Positions 43,734 through 53,217 of a stretch of DNA of 64,000 bases are shown piece by piece. Positions within the stretch are counted from its first letter, which is position 1, and the number at the start of each line of letters is the position of its first letter. The notes beneath the pieces were generated by a model. The model worked only from the letters and a program-made list of their open reading frames with translations, was not told where the DNA came from and ran no database searches. A program made the position numbers and the translations under genes. The stretch is from Ignavibacteriales bacterium (GTDB lineage Bacteria > Bacteroidota > Ignavibacteria > Ignavibacteriales > Ignavibacteriaceae): positions 59,690 through 123,689 of the forward strand of contig JADJIH010000005.1 in the NCBI GenBank assembly GCA_016707115.1, read 5' to 3'.

Positions 43734-45588
43734 TTTCTCTGAACTGCATCTCGTAAAGTTTTTTGTAAAGTCCTTTTTCCTCAGCAATCAATTGATCGTG
43801 TGTGCCTTGTTGAATTATATGTCCTCTATCCAGCACCAAAATATTTGTTGCATTTCTTATCGTACTTAATCTGTGTGCAATTACAAAAGTAGTTCTGTTC
43901 AGCATTAATCTTTCAATCGCTTCCTGAACAAGAATTTCCGATTCATTATCCAAAGCTGATGTTGCTTCATCAAAAATCATTATTTCTGGATTCTTTAATA
44001 ATGCACGTGCGATTGTTAGTCTTTGTCTTTGTCCGCCTGAAAGTTTAACACCTCTTTCACCAATCATAGTTTTATATCCATGTGGCATTTCACTAATGAA
44101 GTTATGAGCATTAGCAGTTTTTGCTGCTTCAATGATTTTTTCCATCGGATAATCAGTTAAACCATAAGCAATATTTTCTGCAATGTTTGTGTTAAATAAG
44201 AACGTCTCTTGTGTTACGATTCCCATTTTTGAACGCAAAGATTCTATTGTAACTTCTCTTATATTATGTCCATCTAACAATATTTTTCCCTCTGTTGGAT
44301 CATAAAATCTTGGAATCAAATCTGCAAGTGTAGATTTGCCGCCGCCGCTAGGACCAACCAATGCAATAATTTCTCCGCGTTTAACTCTAATATTTATCTT
44401 GTCCAATACTTTCACATCGGAATCTTCGTATTTGAAAGAAACATTTTTAAATACTATTTCATCTTTAAAATCCTTTAATTCAATTGCATCAGGAATATTC
44501 TTTATATGTGGTTCAATGTCCATAATTTCAAAGATTCTATCCGCCGCCGCACTAGCTTCCTGAATTCTATTATTAACACTTCCAAGTTCTTTAATTGGCG
44601 GCATCATTTGAAATATTGCAAATAGAAATCCTAAAAACTGACTCGCATTAAGAGTTCCATCCACAAGAACAAGTATTCCGCCATAATAAATTATTACCAC
44701 TCCGATTATTACACTTAAGATTTCTGTTATAGGAGAAGATAGATTTCTTGTTCGGACTGTTTTAAGAACTAATCTAAAATAACTCTTAGTTTCATTCATG
44801 AACCGATTGTTTTCAAATCTCTCCATACCAAACGCCTTCACAATTTTAACTCCGGAAATAGTTTCCTGAAGTATACTTGTAATATCTGCAAGTTTAGTTT
44901 GCAGAATAACTGTTTGTTTCTTCAGTTTATTTCCAACCCACGCAATTATCAAACTTGCAATCGGCACAATCACAAATGCAAAAAGTGAAAGCTGCCAGCT
45001 AATGCTAATCGCAATGCCGAGAAAAACAATTATAGTAAGCGGTTCTTTTATAAGATTTGAAAATGTTGTTGATATACTTAGCTGAATAATATTAACATCA
45101 TTTGTAAATCGTGAGATTAAGTTTCCTACTCTTTCTGATTTAAAATAACCTATGGGCAGTTTGTGTAGATGTTTATATGCATCATCACGTAAATCTTTCA
45201 TTGAGGCATATTCAACAAACGCCATAAAATATCCCTGCATGTATGCAAAAAGATTTTTTAGCAAGAAAGCTGTAAGTATTAAAAAACAAATCTTTATTAA
45301 TACTTCAGGCTTATCACCACTAAGAACAAAATCATTAAATGATTTTACCGCATTATCTTTTAAATTAACCAGCCAGTCTGGCAGTATGCTTGAAGTTTTC
45401 TCAACAGTAATTGTCTGCTGTGTTGTTTGTTTTGATGCGGACTCCTGGAACAGAGTATCAAGCAAGGGAATTGTAAGATAAACAGACACACCATTTAGTA
45501 TTGCGAACAAGATTGTAAACACAAATGTTAATAGAATGTGTCGCCAGTATGGTTTTGTATAAGTAAGTATTCTAAAGTATGAATTCAA
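43723..45588 (-). CDS. msbA: ABC transporter, MsbA-type lipid exporter (fused permease/ATPase)
   Basis: A 621-residue half-transporter. Six transmembrane helices lie in residues 15-330, and a large periplasmic Gln/Thr-rich insertion between the first two (ASKQTTQQTITVEKTSS) is longer than in E. coli. The ATPase domain has Walker A GPSGGGKSTL (about 417-426), the Q-loop, signature LSGGQRQRLTIARALL, Walker B IMIFDEATSAL and H-loop FVIAHRLST. By family and context (coupled to an O-antigen ligase) it probably flips a lipid A- or glycan-linked lipid. Drug export cannot be excluded. A TTG start is used; no ATG fits the family start. Confidence 0.82.
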   Translation of the reverse strand: MNSYFRILTYTKPYWRHILLTFVFTILFAILNGVSVYLTIPLLDTLFQESASKQTTQQTITVEKTSSILPDWLVNLKDNAVKSFNDFVLSGDKPEVLIKICFLILTAFLLKNLFAYMQGYFMAFVEYASMKDLRDDAYKHLHKLPIGYFKSERVGNLISRFTNDVNIIQLSISTTFSNLIKEPLTIIVFLGIAISISWQLSLFAFVIVPIASLIIAWVGNKLKKQTVILQTKLADITSILQETISGVKIVKAFGMERFENNRFMNETKSYFRLVLKTVRTRNLSSPITEILSVIIGVVIIYYGGILVLVDGTLNASQFLGFLFAIFQMMPPIKELGSVNNRIQEASAAADRIFEIMDIEPHIKNIPDAIELKDFKDEIVFKNVSFKYEDSDVKVLDKINIRVKRGEIIALVGPSGGGKSTLADLIPRFYDPTEGKILLDGHNIREVTIESLRSKMGIVTQETFLFNTNIAENIAYGLTDYPMEKIIEAAKTANAHNFISEMPHGYKTMIGERGVKLSGGQRQRLTIARALLKNPEIMIFDEATSALDNESEILVQEAIERLMLNRTTFVIAHRLSTIRNATNILVLDRGHIIQQGTHDQLIAEEKGLYKKLYEMQFRENDV

Positions 45589-45606
45589 TTTATATCTTTA
45601 TGATGT

Positions 45607-46626
45607 TTAAATATTGCGAAGACCGCAGCCGCCGTTAATTTTTATCGTTTTATAATTTGATAGTGATTCAAGTTTGAATATTTCAATATGTGAATCTCTT
45701 GCAAATCCGTTGTCAAATATCAGAAAATCACCAATCAGCACAAAACGTTTATAACCAACTGTCTCAAACATTTTAACCGTTTTTTTCTTTTGCAGATCAT
45801 AGATTGCCAAGAGAGTTTTTTCAAGATCGTTAGGAGATTGTTTTAATTGATCTTTGGATTTAAGTAGCATAATAAGGTGTTTATTATTTTCTGCCCAACC
45901 TATCTGTAATATTTTCTTGGATGTAAACCTGGTTTTAATTTCTTTTTTTGATTTCTGCTGACGAATGTATATTGAATCATTCTTTTCAATTACTGTAAAC
46001 AATTCATTCGGCGACTTATAGTTTATTGACGGCAGTCTTGTAATTGGGTAACCATCTTTTGTTAAATCATAAATCTCTGTGTTATCCGAAAGCAATTTCC
46101 CAAAACGATTGTATACTTGAGTATTCTTATTGATATAAGATGCGATAGTCTTATCAATGGAATTAATAACTAAAGTAAATCTGTCGTTATCAGTCCAAAA
46201 CGGAATTACCTGAATGCCCTCTTCTAACTGTGTGATAGATTCAACTTTATTTACCTCAAAATCAATTCGGTATAATCTGCCCTTTTCAATTGCAGGTTGA
46301 GATGATTTTAATCGTTGTTTTCTTTTGCTTATAAAATAAGCCGATTTGTAATCCGGTGAAATTAAGAGATCAATAACGCGTTCATCATTAGAGTGCCAGA
46401 ATACTTTTGATTTATCTGTTTTGTAATCATATTTGTATACAGATAGATTGCCGGCATAGTTTCCAACAAAATAAATTTCCGATAATTCAGAAAGTCGTGC
46501 ATTTTCAATTTCTTTATTAAGATCATCTTCATCAAAGTCATTATCTTTAACTTCATTACATGAGAAAAACAAGGAGACTAAAAGAGTTAACTGCATAAAA
46601 TTTTTCATAAATAATTTAATCATCAT
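45607..46626 (-). CDS. Hypothetical lipoprotein, WD40/TolB-like propeller
   Basis: A 339-residue lipoprotein: a hydrophobic stretch FMQLTLLVSLFF precedes Cys in the lipobox SLFFSC, then a Glu/Asp-rich linker. The mature domain has repeated strands of the kind seen in TolB/WD40-like propellers (EIYFVGNYAGNLSVYKYDYK, DLLISPDYKSAYFISKRK, ILQIGWAENNKHLIMLL, LLAIYDLQKKKTVKMF). No enzyme motif is seen. The start codon lies 5 bases after AGAGG and overlaps the end of xerD, so the genes are coupled. Its position before the msbA/ligase pair suggests an envelope role, but that is inference. Confidence 0.7.
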   Translation of the reverse strand: MMIKLFMKNFMQLTLLVSLFFSCNEVKDNDFDEDDLNKEIENARLSELSEIYFVGNYAGNLSVYKYDYKTDKSKVFWHSNDERVIDLLISPDYKSAYFISKRKQRLKSSQPAIEKGRLYRIDFEVNKVESITQLEEGIQVIPFWTDNDRFTLVINSIDKTIASYINKNTQVYNRFGKLLSDNTEIYDLTKDGYPITRLPSINYKSPNELFTVIEKNDSIYIRQQKSKKEIKTRFTSKKILQIGWAENNKHLIMLLKSKDQLKQSPNDLEKTLLAIYDLQKKKTVKMFETVGYKRFVLIGDFLIFDNGFARDSHIEIFKLESLSNYKTIKINGGCGLRNI

Positions 46627-46627
46627 A

Positions 46628-47518
46628 CTAACCTCTTGGATGATATTGTTTATGAACCTGCTTAATATAATCACGATCTATATGCGTATATATCTGTGTT
46701 GTAGAAATATCTGCATGCCCGAGCATTTCCTGCACAGCTCTTAAATCAGCTCCACCTTCAAGTAAATGAGTAGCAAATGAATGTCTGAAAGTATGCGGAT
46801 GAACATCTTTCTCAATACCCGCCTGCTTAACATAGCGATCAATAATCTTCCAAATACCCATCCTGGATAATTTAGAACCACGGGAATTAAGAAATAAATT
46901 ATTTTCGCTTTTAGATTTTTTCATCAACAAAGGTCTGCTTTTTTTTAGATACTCACCGACCCATTTAACTGCACTTGAGCCAACCGGAATAAGTCTTTCT
47001 TTTGAACCTTTTCCAAATACTCTTATAATTTCATCTTCAAAAAAAAGATCATTTACTTTAATGTTTATTAATTCAGAAACTCTTGTTCCACAAGCATAAA
47101 ATAATTCAAGCATAGCTTTATCACGCAAGCCTAATTTGTCATTAGCATCAGGTGCTGATAGTATTTTTTCAACTTCGTTAACATCTAAAACCCCTGGCAG
47201 TTTTTTGGAAATTCTTGGTGCAGTTATTTTTTCGATAGGGTTTTTTACAATGTATTTGTTCTTTAACAGATAGAGGAAAAATCCTTTTAAGGATGAAAAA
47301 TATCTTGCAGAAGATGAACCTAAAAGCCCAAGTTCTTTTAAAGTTTTAAAAAATGAACCAATATGTTCTGAAGAAATATCCGAAGGATCATCAATGCCGG
47401 AATCTTTAAGGAATGAAATAAATGCATTTATATCAATTTTGTAGGATGAGACAGTATTTTGGGAAAGATTTTTTTCCAGCTTAATGTGGGCAAGATATTC
47501 TTTTAGAAACAACTCCAT
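46628..47518 (-). CDS. xerD: Tyrosine site-specific recombinase XerD/XerC
   Basis: A 296-residue recombinase that resolves chromosome dimers at dif during division. The N-terminal SAM-like core-binding domain (FLKEYLAHIKLEKNLSQNTV) is followed by the catalytic domain. Arg146 lies in ACGTRVSEL, Lys in GKGSKERLIP, HTFRH-SFATHLL follows, then LGHADISTTQIYTH with the nucleophile Tyr277. Length and sequence fit XerD slightly better than XerC. The ATG overlaps the stop codon of the HD-phosphodiesterase gene (TAATG). Confidence 0.9.
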   Translation of the reverse strand: MELFLKEYLAHIKLEKNLSQNTVSSYKIDINAFISFLKDSGIDDPSDISSEHIGSFFKTLKELGLLGSSSARYFSSLKGFFLYLLKNKYIVKNPIEKITAPRISKKLPGVLDVNEVEKILSAPDANDKLGLRDKAMLELFYACGTRVSELINIKVNDLFFEDEIIRVFGKGSKERLIPVGSSAVKWVGEYLKKSRPLLMKKSKSENNLFLNSRGSKLSRMGIWKIIDRYVKQAGIEKDVHPHTFRHSFATHLLEGGADLRAVQEMLGHADISTTQIYTHIDRDYIKQVHKQYHPRG

Positions 47519-49716
47519 TAGTTGTCTTTATCCGTGCTGATTCCTTGTTCTGCGTCTTCTTGTTTGGGATATTTAATTCTTCTGTGATGCTGACTAATTA
47601 GAATCGAAAGAAATGCTTCTTTCATTTTTGAAATATCGCTGAATGTTATAGGAGCATCATCAAGTTGGGATTCTTTTAATCTGGAATTAAAGATATTATT
47701 AATCATGTTTTCAACTTTTAAAGCATCCGGATCAGAGATAGATCTTACTGCTGATTCACAACCATCGGCAAGCATAACAATAGCCGTTTCTTTGGAATTG
47801 GGCTTTGGTCCGGGATATTTATAATCATCAAGATTTACTTTATCATCACCATAAAGATTCTTAGCCTTTTCATAAAAATATGTACTAACAGTAGTACCAT
47901 GATGCATTGGAATAAAATCAATTAATTCCTGAGGTAATTTATATTGTCGTGCTAAATCAATTCCCTCATTTACATGTTTGACTATTAACTTTGCACTTTC
48001 CTCTGGAGGCAGGTTTTCATGCAGATTTTGGCTGTTCATCTGGTTTTCAACAAATCCTTGCGGCTCAATTATTTTTCCAATATCATGATAATAAGCACCA
48101 ACTCTTGCTAGTAAAGCATTCGCTCCAATTTTTTCTGCCGCAGCTTCTGCAATTGTACCCATTGTCATTGAATGATTAAATGTTCCAGGTGCTTTTCTAG
48201 CCAATTCACGTAACAACGGTCTATCAAAATTTGAAAGTTCAAGTAATGTTAAATCAGTTGTTATGTTGAAAAGTCGCTCAAAGAAAATGAGCAGACCGTA
48301 AGTAAGCACCGGACTTATTAACGCATTAGAAGCAGCAAAAGCAAACTCAATAAGCATTGACTCTGCAGGTGCAAATCTCTCTAATCCAAATGCAAGTATA
48401 GATGCAGTATAACCGATTAATATGAAAAGAAATGATCTGAAGATTTGAGTACGATTTTTTATATCCCTAACAGTATAAACAGATAGTCCGCCAGCAATAA
48501 AATTCATTGCCATAAAAGTGTAGTCGTTACCTCTCAATGCGCCAACTATCAAAGAGAGAATAACAGTTAAATAAAATCCAACCCTGGAATCAAAAACAAT
48601 TGTAAATATCATTGATGCTGCAGGAACAAAAATCAGGAAGTGGATTGGGGCTTTAACAGCAATGTGATTTATAAGATACGTTACAAATGAAACAAATACG
48701 ACTATTATAGAAATTAACACAATCTTTGTATTATCATAGAATATTTTTTTTCTAAATAGGTATAGATAAATTGCAAGAATTGTAATAAAAAACGATATGT
48801 GTAAAAATTTACCAAGAAGTTGTAAAATAATTCCTTCTGAACCGATCGTCTCTCCTTTTGCTTCCTTATAAGATTCAATAATTAACTTAATCTGTTTTGT
48901 AATTCTATCGTGCTTTGCAATAATTCTTTCATTCTCATTTACAATACCAGCATATTTAGAAACATTATTCTTAGCCTGCTCAATCTCAAGATTTGTTGCA
49001 TCCTCATTGTAAACTAGTGTTGGGTAAATGAAGTGGAAAGTAAACTCAATTATAGCTTCGTTTACCTCTTCGGTATAGTTTAATTCTCTAATTTTATTTC
49101 TTACTTCATTTTTGGCGAAATCAAAAAAATAAAATTTGCTTATTGGTTCAATTCTATCAATGTTTCCAACTCTTACGGCAATGCTATCACGTACTTTTGA
49201 ATTGCTGGCAATATTTACAATTCCCCTTTTACTCATCATATCTACAATATTACCGGCTATATTAAAAATGCTTGGTAATGTTTTATCTTTGCTGGTATAA
49301 GATTCCTTTTGCTGTTTACGTAATGTTACAAATTGTGTAAATGCTTTTGAGCTAAGAAATGTAGGATTTAAATATGGTTCTGATTGTTTTTTAAGATTTT
49401 CATCTATTACACTAATTATGTATGCGGCAAATGCGTTTAATGAATCACTGCTTTTAATTGTAATGCTGTTAAAAACCGGATAAACAGATCTTTCTGCCTC
49501 ATTAACTTCATTTTGAAAAGTTTGTTTTTCTTTAATTATCGGAAAACTGAATGGTGCAATTAAATCGTCGTTTGTCCAAATCGCTCCTTCAGTAACCTCC
49601 GATTCAATCGATTCACCTTTAGGAAACATCATAACGATCAGGATAACAGTAATTAGCCCGATGATTATTTTTCTTTTTATTCCTGTTTGCTTTAGAATAT
49701 TTTCTTCTTCATTCAT
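47518..49716 (-). CDS. 7TMR-HD family phosphohydrolase (PgpH-type c-di-AMP phosphodiesterase)
   Basis: A 732-residue membrane enzyme with the full PgpH/YqfF architecture. It has one N-terminal transmembrane helix, then an extracytoplasmic 7TMR-HDED domain (residues of about 40-285). Seven transmembrane helices follow (about 300-480), and a cytoplasmic HD domain carries GAYYHDIGK (His544-Asp545) plus later metal ligands in the HHGTT and LADGCES blocks. In Firmicutes such proteins hydrolyse cyclic di-AMP. If the role is conserved, this organism uses c-di-AMP, but no diadenylate cyclase gene is in the window. Confidence 0.88.
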   Translation of the reverse strand: MNEEENILKQTGIKRKIIIGLITVILIVMMFPKGESIESEVTEGAIWTNDDLIAPFSFPIIKEKQTFQNEVNEAERSVYPVFNSITIKSSDSLNAFAAYIISVIDENLKKQSEPYLNPTFLSSKAFTQFVTLRKQQKESYTSKDKTLPSIFNIAGNIVDMMSKRGIVNIASNSKVRDSIAVRVGNIDRIEPISKFYFFDFAKNEVRNKIRELNYTEEVNEAIIEFTFHFIYPTLVYNEDATNLEIEQAKNNVSKYAGIVNENERIIAKHDRITKQIKLIIESYKEAKGETIGSEGIILQLLGKFLHISFFITILAIYLYLFRKKIFYDNTKIVLISIIVVFVSFVTYLINHIAVKAPIHFLIFVPAASMIFTIVFDSRVGFYLTVILSLIVGALRGNDYTFMAMNFIAGGLSVYTVRDIKNRTQIFRSFLFILIGYTASILAFGLERFAPAESMLIEFAFAASNALISPVLTYGLLIFFERLFNITTDLTLLELSNFDRPLLRELARKAPGTFNHSMTMGTIAEAAAEKIGANALLARVGAYYHDIGKIIEPQGFVENQMNSQNLHENLPPEESAKLIVKHVNEGIDLARQYKLPQELIDFIPMHHGTTVSTYFYEKAKNLYGDDKVNLDDYKYPGPKPNSKETAIVMLADGCESAVRSISDPDALKVENMINNIFNSRLKESQLDDAPITFSDISKMKEAFLSILISQHHRRIKYPKQEDAEQGISTDKDN

Positions 49717-49719
49717 AGT

Positions 49720-50568
49720 TTATAACGCTTTAGCTTTTAACAAGGCTTCCAAAAAATCTGCAACACCATCTTCATTATTAGATTTATTAAGAACATAGTC
49801 GGCTATTTTTTTAATTTCAGGTATTGCATTATTAAGAGCAACTTTAATTCCTTTAGATTCAAATAGACTAAGGTCATTATACCAATCACCTAGAACAGCA
49901 GTATGTTCTTCTTTTATATTTAAATATTTAAGCAATCGATGCATTGCTTTTCCTTTAGATGAACCTGATCTTCTTACTTCAAGATAATAAATTCCTTCGT
50001 GAGTTTGGGATTTAAAGAACGAAAGTGAAAGGCCCAATGTAAACGGAAAACTTAATTTATCGCTTAAAAACTTAACGGTTTGCCTGTTATCACCTGCAAA
50101 AACAATTTCAAGTGTTTTGTCTGATAATCCTTCATAAGAATCTACTTTTTTATAAGCTGCACCAAACTTATCCATTAGTTTAGGTATTACTGAATTTTGT
50201 TCAGTAAAATAAATAGCTTCAGTATGGCAAAGTGCGATATTTACTTGATATTTTTCCGAATATTCTATGGCTTTTTTTACATGGTTTTCTTTTAAAAAAG
50301 ATCTGTAAATAAATTGTTTACCGGCAGCACTCTTTATTGCACAACCATCTAAAGAAATTAACGGTGAATGGATTTTTAGTTCTTCGGCAATTGGGAGAAG
50401 TGCAGAATGCAATCTTCCTGATGCAAAAGAAAATTGAACACCAAGTTTTTTTAGATCCTTTACTAAGTGTTTAGTTCTTTCACCAATTTCACCCTCGTCA
50501 TTCACTAATGTGCCATCCACATCAAAAAGTACAAGTTCTATTTTCTTTAACTTTTTTAAATCAAACAT
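49720..50568 (-). CDS. Cof-type HAD-IIB phosphatase
   Basis: A 282-residue HAD hydrolase with a type IIB cap. Motif I is LVLFDVDGTLVND (residues 13-25), motif II VQFSFASGRL, and the cap (about 90-190) is followed by SGSSKGKAMHRLL with the motif III Lys. The C-terminal AVLGDWYNDLSLFE and VALNNAIPEIKKIADYV are typical of Cof/YidA proteins. These dephosphorylate sugar phosphates, PLP-type cofactors or nucleotide intermediates with broad specificity. It lies between the HD phosphodiesterase and the frameshifted symporter with only a few bases on either side. Confidence 0.87.
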   Translation of the reverse strand: MFDLKKLKKIELVLFDVDGTLVNDEGEIGERTKHLVKDLKKLGVQFSFASGRLHSALLPIAEELKIHSPLISLDGCAIKSAAGKQFIYRSFLKENHVKKAIEYSEKYQVNIALCHTEAIYFTEQNSVIPKLMDKFGAAYKKVDSYEGLSDKTLEIVFAGDNRQTVKFLSDKLSFPFTLGLSLSFFKSQTHEGIYYLEVRRSGSSKGKAMHRLLKYLNIKEEHTAVLGDWYNDLSLFESKGIKVALNNAIPEIKKIADYVLNKSNNEDGVADFLEALLKAKAL

Positions 50569-50569
50569 T

Positions 50570-51592
50570 TTACTTTATAACTGTTTTCCAGCCAATTTTT
50601 GAAAGATTGATATAAATGATTGACACGGAAATTGCCGCAATGATTAAATAGATAATAAACGATGTAAACTCGCCCATAATAAGTTTTCCCGTACCAAATA
50701 AAATTGAATAAACTAAAATAACTCCAATTAACCAGTTAATAAACAATCTAAAAAATCCGGAATCACTTTCTACATCCGGCATTTGAGATGAAATTTTTTT
50801 CCACATTAGTCCGCCAGGATGGATCCTTCTGTAGAAAGAAAATAGTACCTCTTCACTAGTTGGCCTGGTTAAAAATGTAACAATCACCCATACTAAGGTT
50901 GTACCAGGCACTATTATAAATAAACTGTAAGGAAACAGTATTCCAACACTTTTAAGGATTGGGAAAATTATAAAAGGAGTTATCATTGCAGATATTTCTG
51001 ACCATGCATTTATCCTCCACCAGAACCATCTTAAAATCAAAACTAAACCAACACCAGCGCCGCACTCAATAATAAATGACCATGCACCGGATATCTTACT
51101 TATAAATAATGTTACAACTAAAGAAACAAGCATTAAAATAATTGTCGCAATTCTTGAGGATAAAACGTAATGCGTTTCATCTTTACCTTCGTTTATAAAT
51201 CGTTTATAAAAATCATTTATGATATATGAAGTTCCCCAATTTAATTGTGTTGCAATGGTGCTCATGTAAGCTGCAAAAAAAGCAGCAACTAATAATCCTT
51301 TTAACCCTGCAGGTAGAAAATCACGCATAGCATAAATAAAGCCCATACCTTTTTGTGAATCTGAAAGTTCAGGATAAAGTACAAGTGAAGCCAATCCAAC
51401 TAATATCCATGGCCATGGCCTGATTGCATAATGTGCAATCTGAAAAAATAGAGTAGCAAACAAAGAATGCTTTTCATCCTTAGCAGACATCATTCTTTGT
51501 GCAACATATCCACCGCCTCCTGGCTCTGAACCTGGGTACCAAGATGCCCACCAGATAATTCCGATGTAAGCAAGAAATGAAAATGCTGACAT
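50570..51592 (-). CDS. Sodium:solute symporter family protein, C-terminal part (frameshifted)
   Basis: A 340-residue fragment with eight to nine transmembrane helices belonging to the SSS family: WYPGSEPGGGGYVAQRMMSA, KGLLVAAFFAAYMSTIATQLNWG (a sodium-site-like helix) and the ending transmembrane pair. It is the continuation of the frame that starts at 52317. In the correct phase the residues before this ATG read PTISDIPSAAGTLA, which is normal SSS sequence. The frame change is at an A6 run (51635-51640, T6 on the coding strand). One added base restores a protein of about 580 residues. The listed start is therefore internal. Confidence 0.82.
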   Translation of the reverse strand: MSAFSFLAYIGIIWWASWYPGSEPGGGGYVAQRMMSAKDEKHSLFATLFFQIAHYAIRPWPWILVGLASLVLYPELSDSQKGMGFIYAMRDFLPAGLKGLLVAAFFAAYMSTIATQLNWGTSYIINDFYKRFINEGKDETHYVLSSRIATIILMLVSLVVTLFISKISGAWSFIIECGAGVGLVLILRWFWWRINAWSEISAMITPFIIFPILKSVGILFPYSLFIIVPGTTLVWVIVTFLTRPTSEEVLFSFYRRIHPGGLMWKKISSQMPDVESDSGFFRLFINWLIGVILVYSILFGTGKLIMGEFTSFIIYLIIAAISVSIIYINLSKIGWKTVIK

Positions 51593-52317
51593 GGCAAGTG
51601 TTCCTGCTGCCGAAGGGATATCAGATATGGTTGGAAAAAATTAAAAACATGTTCCGGAAGATTTTGTTTTAATCCCGCAATGCCGCCAACTTGCGGAGAG
51701 TTAACAACTATTATTGCAAGAACAATACATCCAAACATTGCAATAAAAAATTGAAAAGCATCTGTAATAACAACACCCCATAAACCGGATATTGCAGAAT
51801 ATGCCGCAACTAAAATCATGCATCCAAAAACGTAAAACATAATTAGTGATTCATCAATGCCAAACATTCCCTGAAGAATTGATGACATTGCTTTATTAAC
51901 CCAACCGATTATTATCACATTCATAAACAAACCAAGATACAGTGCACGAAAGCCTCTTAAAAATCTTGCAGGTTTTCCAGAGTATCTTATCTCTGCAAAT
52001 TCAGCTTCGGTCATTATTCCAGCTCGTCTCCATAATCTAGCAAAGAAGAAAACGGTTAGCATTCCACCAAAGGCAAAATTCCACCAGAGCCAGTTTCCTG
52101 AAATGCCATTATTAGCCACAAGTTCAGTAACCGCCAGCGGAGTATCTGCAGCAAAGGTAGTTGCAACCATTGAAATGCCTGCTAAATACCAGGGTAGATT
52201 TCGACCTGAAAGGAAGAAGTCATTAGTGCTTTTTCCTGCTCTTTTGGAATAAACCAAGGCAATTGCAACCGAAAAAATGAAGTAGGCAATAACGATTAAA
52301 TAGTCTATTAATTCCAC
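51490..52317 (-). CDS. Sodium:solute symporter family protein, N-terminal part (frameshifted)
   Basis: The N-terminal 226 or so residues are genuine SSS sequence: a helix from LIDYLIVIAYFIFSVAIALV, then TNDFFLSGRNLPWYLAGISM and DTPLAVTELVANNGISGNWL. More helices follow up to HVFNFFQP, after which the frame runs out of phase to a stop at 51490. The start is the GTG at 52317 with AGAGGT upstream. The substrate is unknown; the SGRNLPWY form is common in sugar, proline and pantothenate-type SSS carriers. Together with 50570-51592 this is one gene with a single-base frame change. Confidence 0.8.
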   Translation of the reverse strand: MELIDYLIVIAYFIFSVAIALVYSKRAGKSTNDFFLSGRNLPWYLAGISMVATTFAADTPLAVTELVANNGISGNWLWWNFAFGGMLTVFFFARLWRRAGIMTEAEFAEIRYSGKPARFLRGFRALYLGLFMNVIIIGWVNKAMSSILQGMFGIDESLIMFYVFGCMILVAAYSAISGLWGVVITDAFQFFIAMFGCIVLAIIVVNSPQVGGIAGLKQNLPEHVFNFFQPYLISLRQQEHLPCQHFHFLLTSELSGGHLGTQVQSQEAVDMLHKE

Positions 52318-52402
52318 ATTTACCTCTCTGGTATGGTATCTGTTTAGCTGTTGTGTGGGAAATGTTTTTTTACGATGATAAATATAAGGTTTAGTTGCGA
52401 AA

Positions 52403-53209
52403 ATGGATACGTTTACAATAACAATTATTATGATTCTGGTGATCGGAGCTATAGTGTTCTTTATAACCATGTTATATAAGAATACTTTTGGTAATAAGAA
52501 GCCACAATTATCTTATAACGAGAGAGTATTTCTACAAGCAAATTTAGATTTAGAATTAGATAAAGATGATTTAAGTGATAGATACGTGCGAGCCGGCGGC
52601 AGAGAAAAGAAAAAAGATTTTAAAGGTGCCATTGAAGATATAAATGTTATTCTTCAACATGATTCTAATAATTCGGGTTTAATTTTTAAACGTGGATTAA
52701 ACAAATTTAAAGTTTCAGATTTCAAAGGTGCGATTGCAGATTTTTCTGAAGTATTAAAAAGTGACCCAACAGATAAATACTCATTTTACTATAAGGGAAT
52801 AGCAAATCTCAGACTTTCAAATTTTAGAAACGCGATAAATGATTTTACTTCAGCTGTTACGATGGGAATTAGCGAAAAAGAATTGTATTTCCACAGAGGA
52901 TTAGCTGAAATGGAAGTTGATAAATACAACGAGGCAATAGATGATTTTAATATATACTTAGCTGAGCACCCTAATGCTCTTGAAGCATTTTTTAACAGAG
53001 GAATTGCCTACAATAAAAATGGTAATCCTAAATTTGCATTGCAAGATTTTAACAAGGCAATTGATTTAAACCCAAACCATGAAAGAGCATATTTTGAACG
53101 GGCTTTTGCTAAAAAGAATTTAAATGATACTATTGGTTACTCTAATGATTTGAAGACATCATATAATAAAGGCTATTTACACGCTTATCATTTCTTAAAA
53201 GAAACTTAG
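52403..53209 (+). CDS. Membrane-anchored TPR protein
   Basis: A 268-residue protein with one N-terminal transmembrane helix (ITIIMILVIGAIVFFITMLY) and at least five TPR units of 34 residues: KDFKGAIEDINVILQHDSNN, SDFKGAIADFSEVLKSDPTD, SNFRNAINDFTSAVTMG, DKYNEAIDDFNIYLAEHPNA, GNPKFALQDFNKAIDLNPNH. TPR arrays of this kind act as scaffolds. Their orientation (cytoplasmic or periplasmic) cannot be fixed from sequence alone. It is divergent from the symporter and convergent with the next gene, with only 8 bases between the stop codons. Confidence 0.83.
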   Translation: MDTFTITIIMILVIGAIVFFITMLYKNTFGNKKPQLSYNERVFLQANLDLELDKDDLSDRYVRAGGREKKKDFKGAIEDINVILQHDSNNSGLIFKRGLNKFKVSDFKGAIADFSEVLKSDPTDKYSFYYKGIANLRLSNFRNAINDFTSAVTMGISEKELYFHRGLAEMEVDKYNEAIDDFNIYLAEHPNALEAFFNRGIAYNKNGNPKFALQDFNKAIDLNPNHERAYFERAFAKKNLNDTIGYSNDLKTSYNKGYLHAYHFLKET

Positions 53210-53217
53210 AATGAAAT

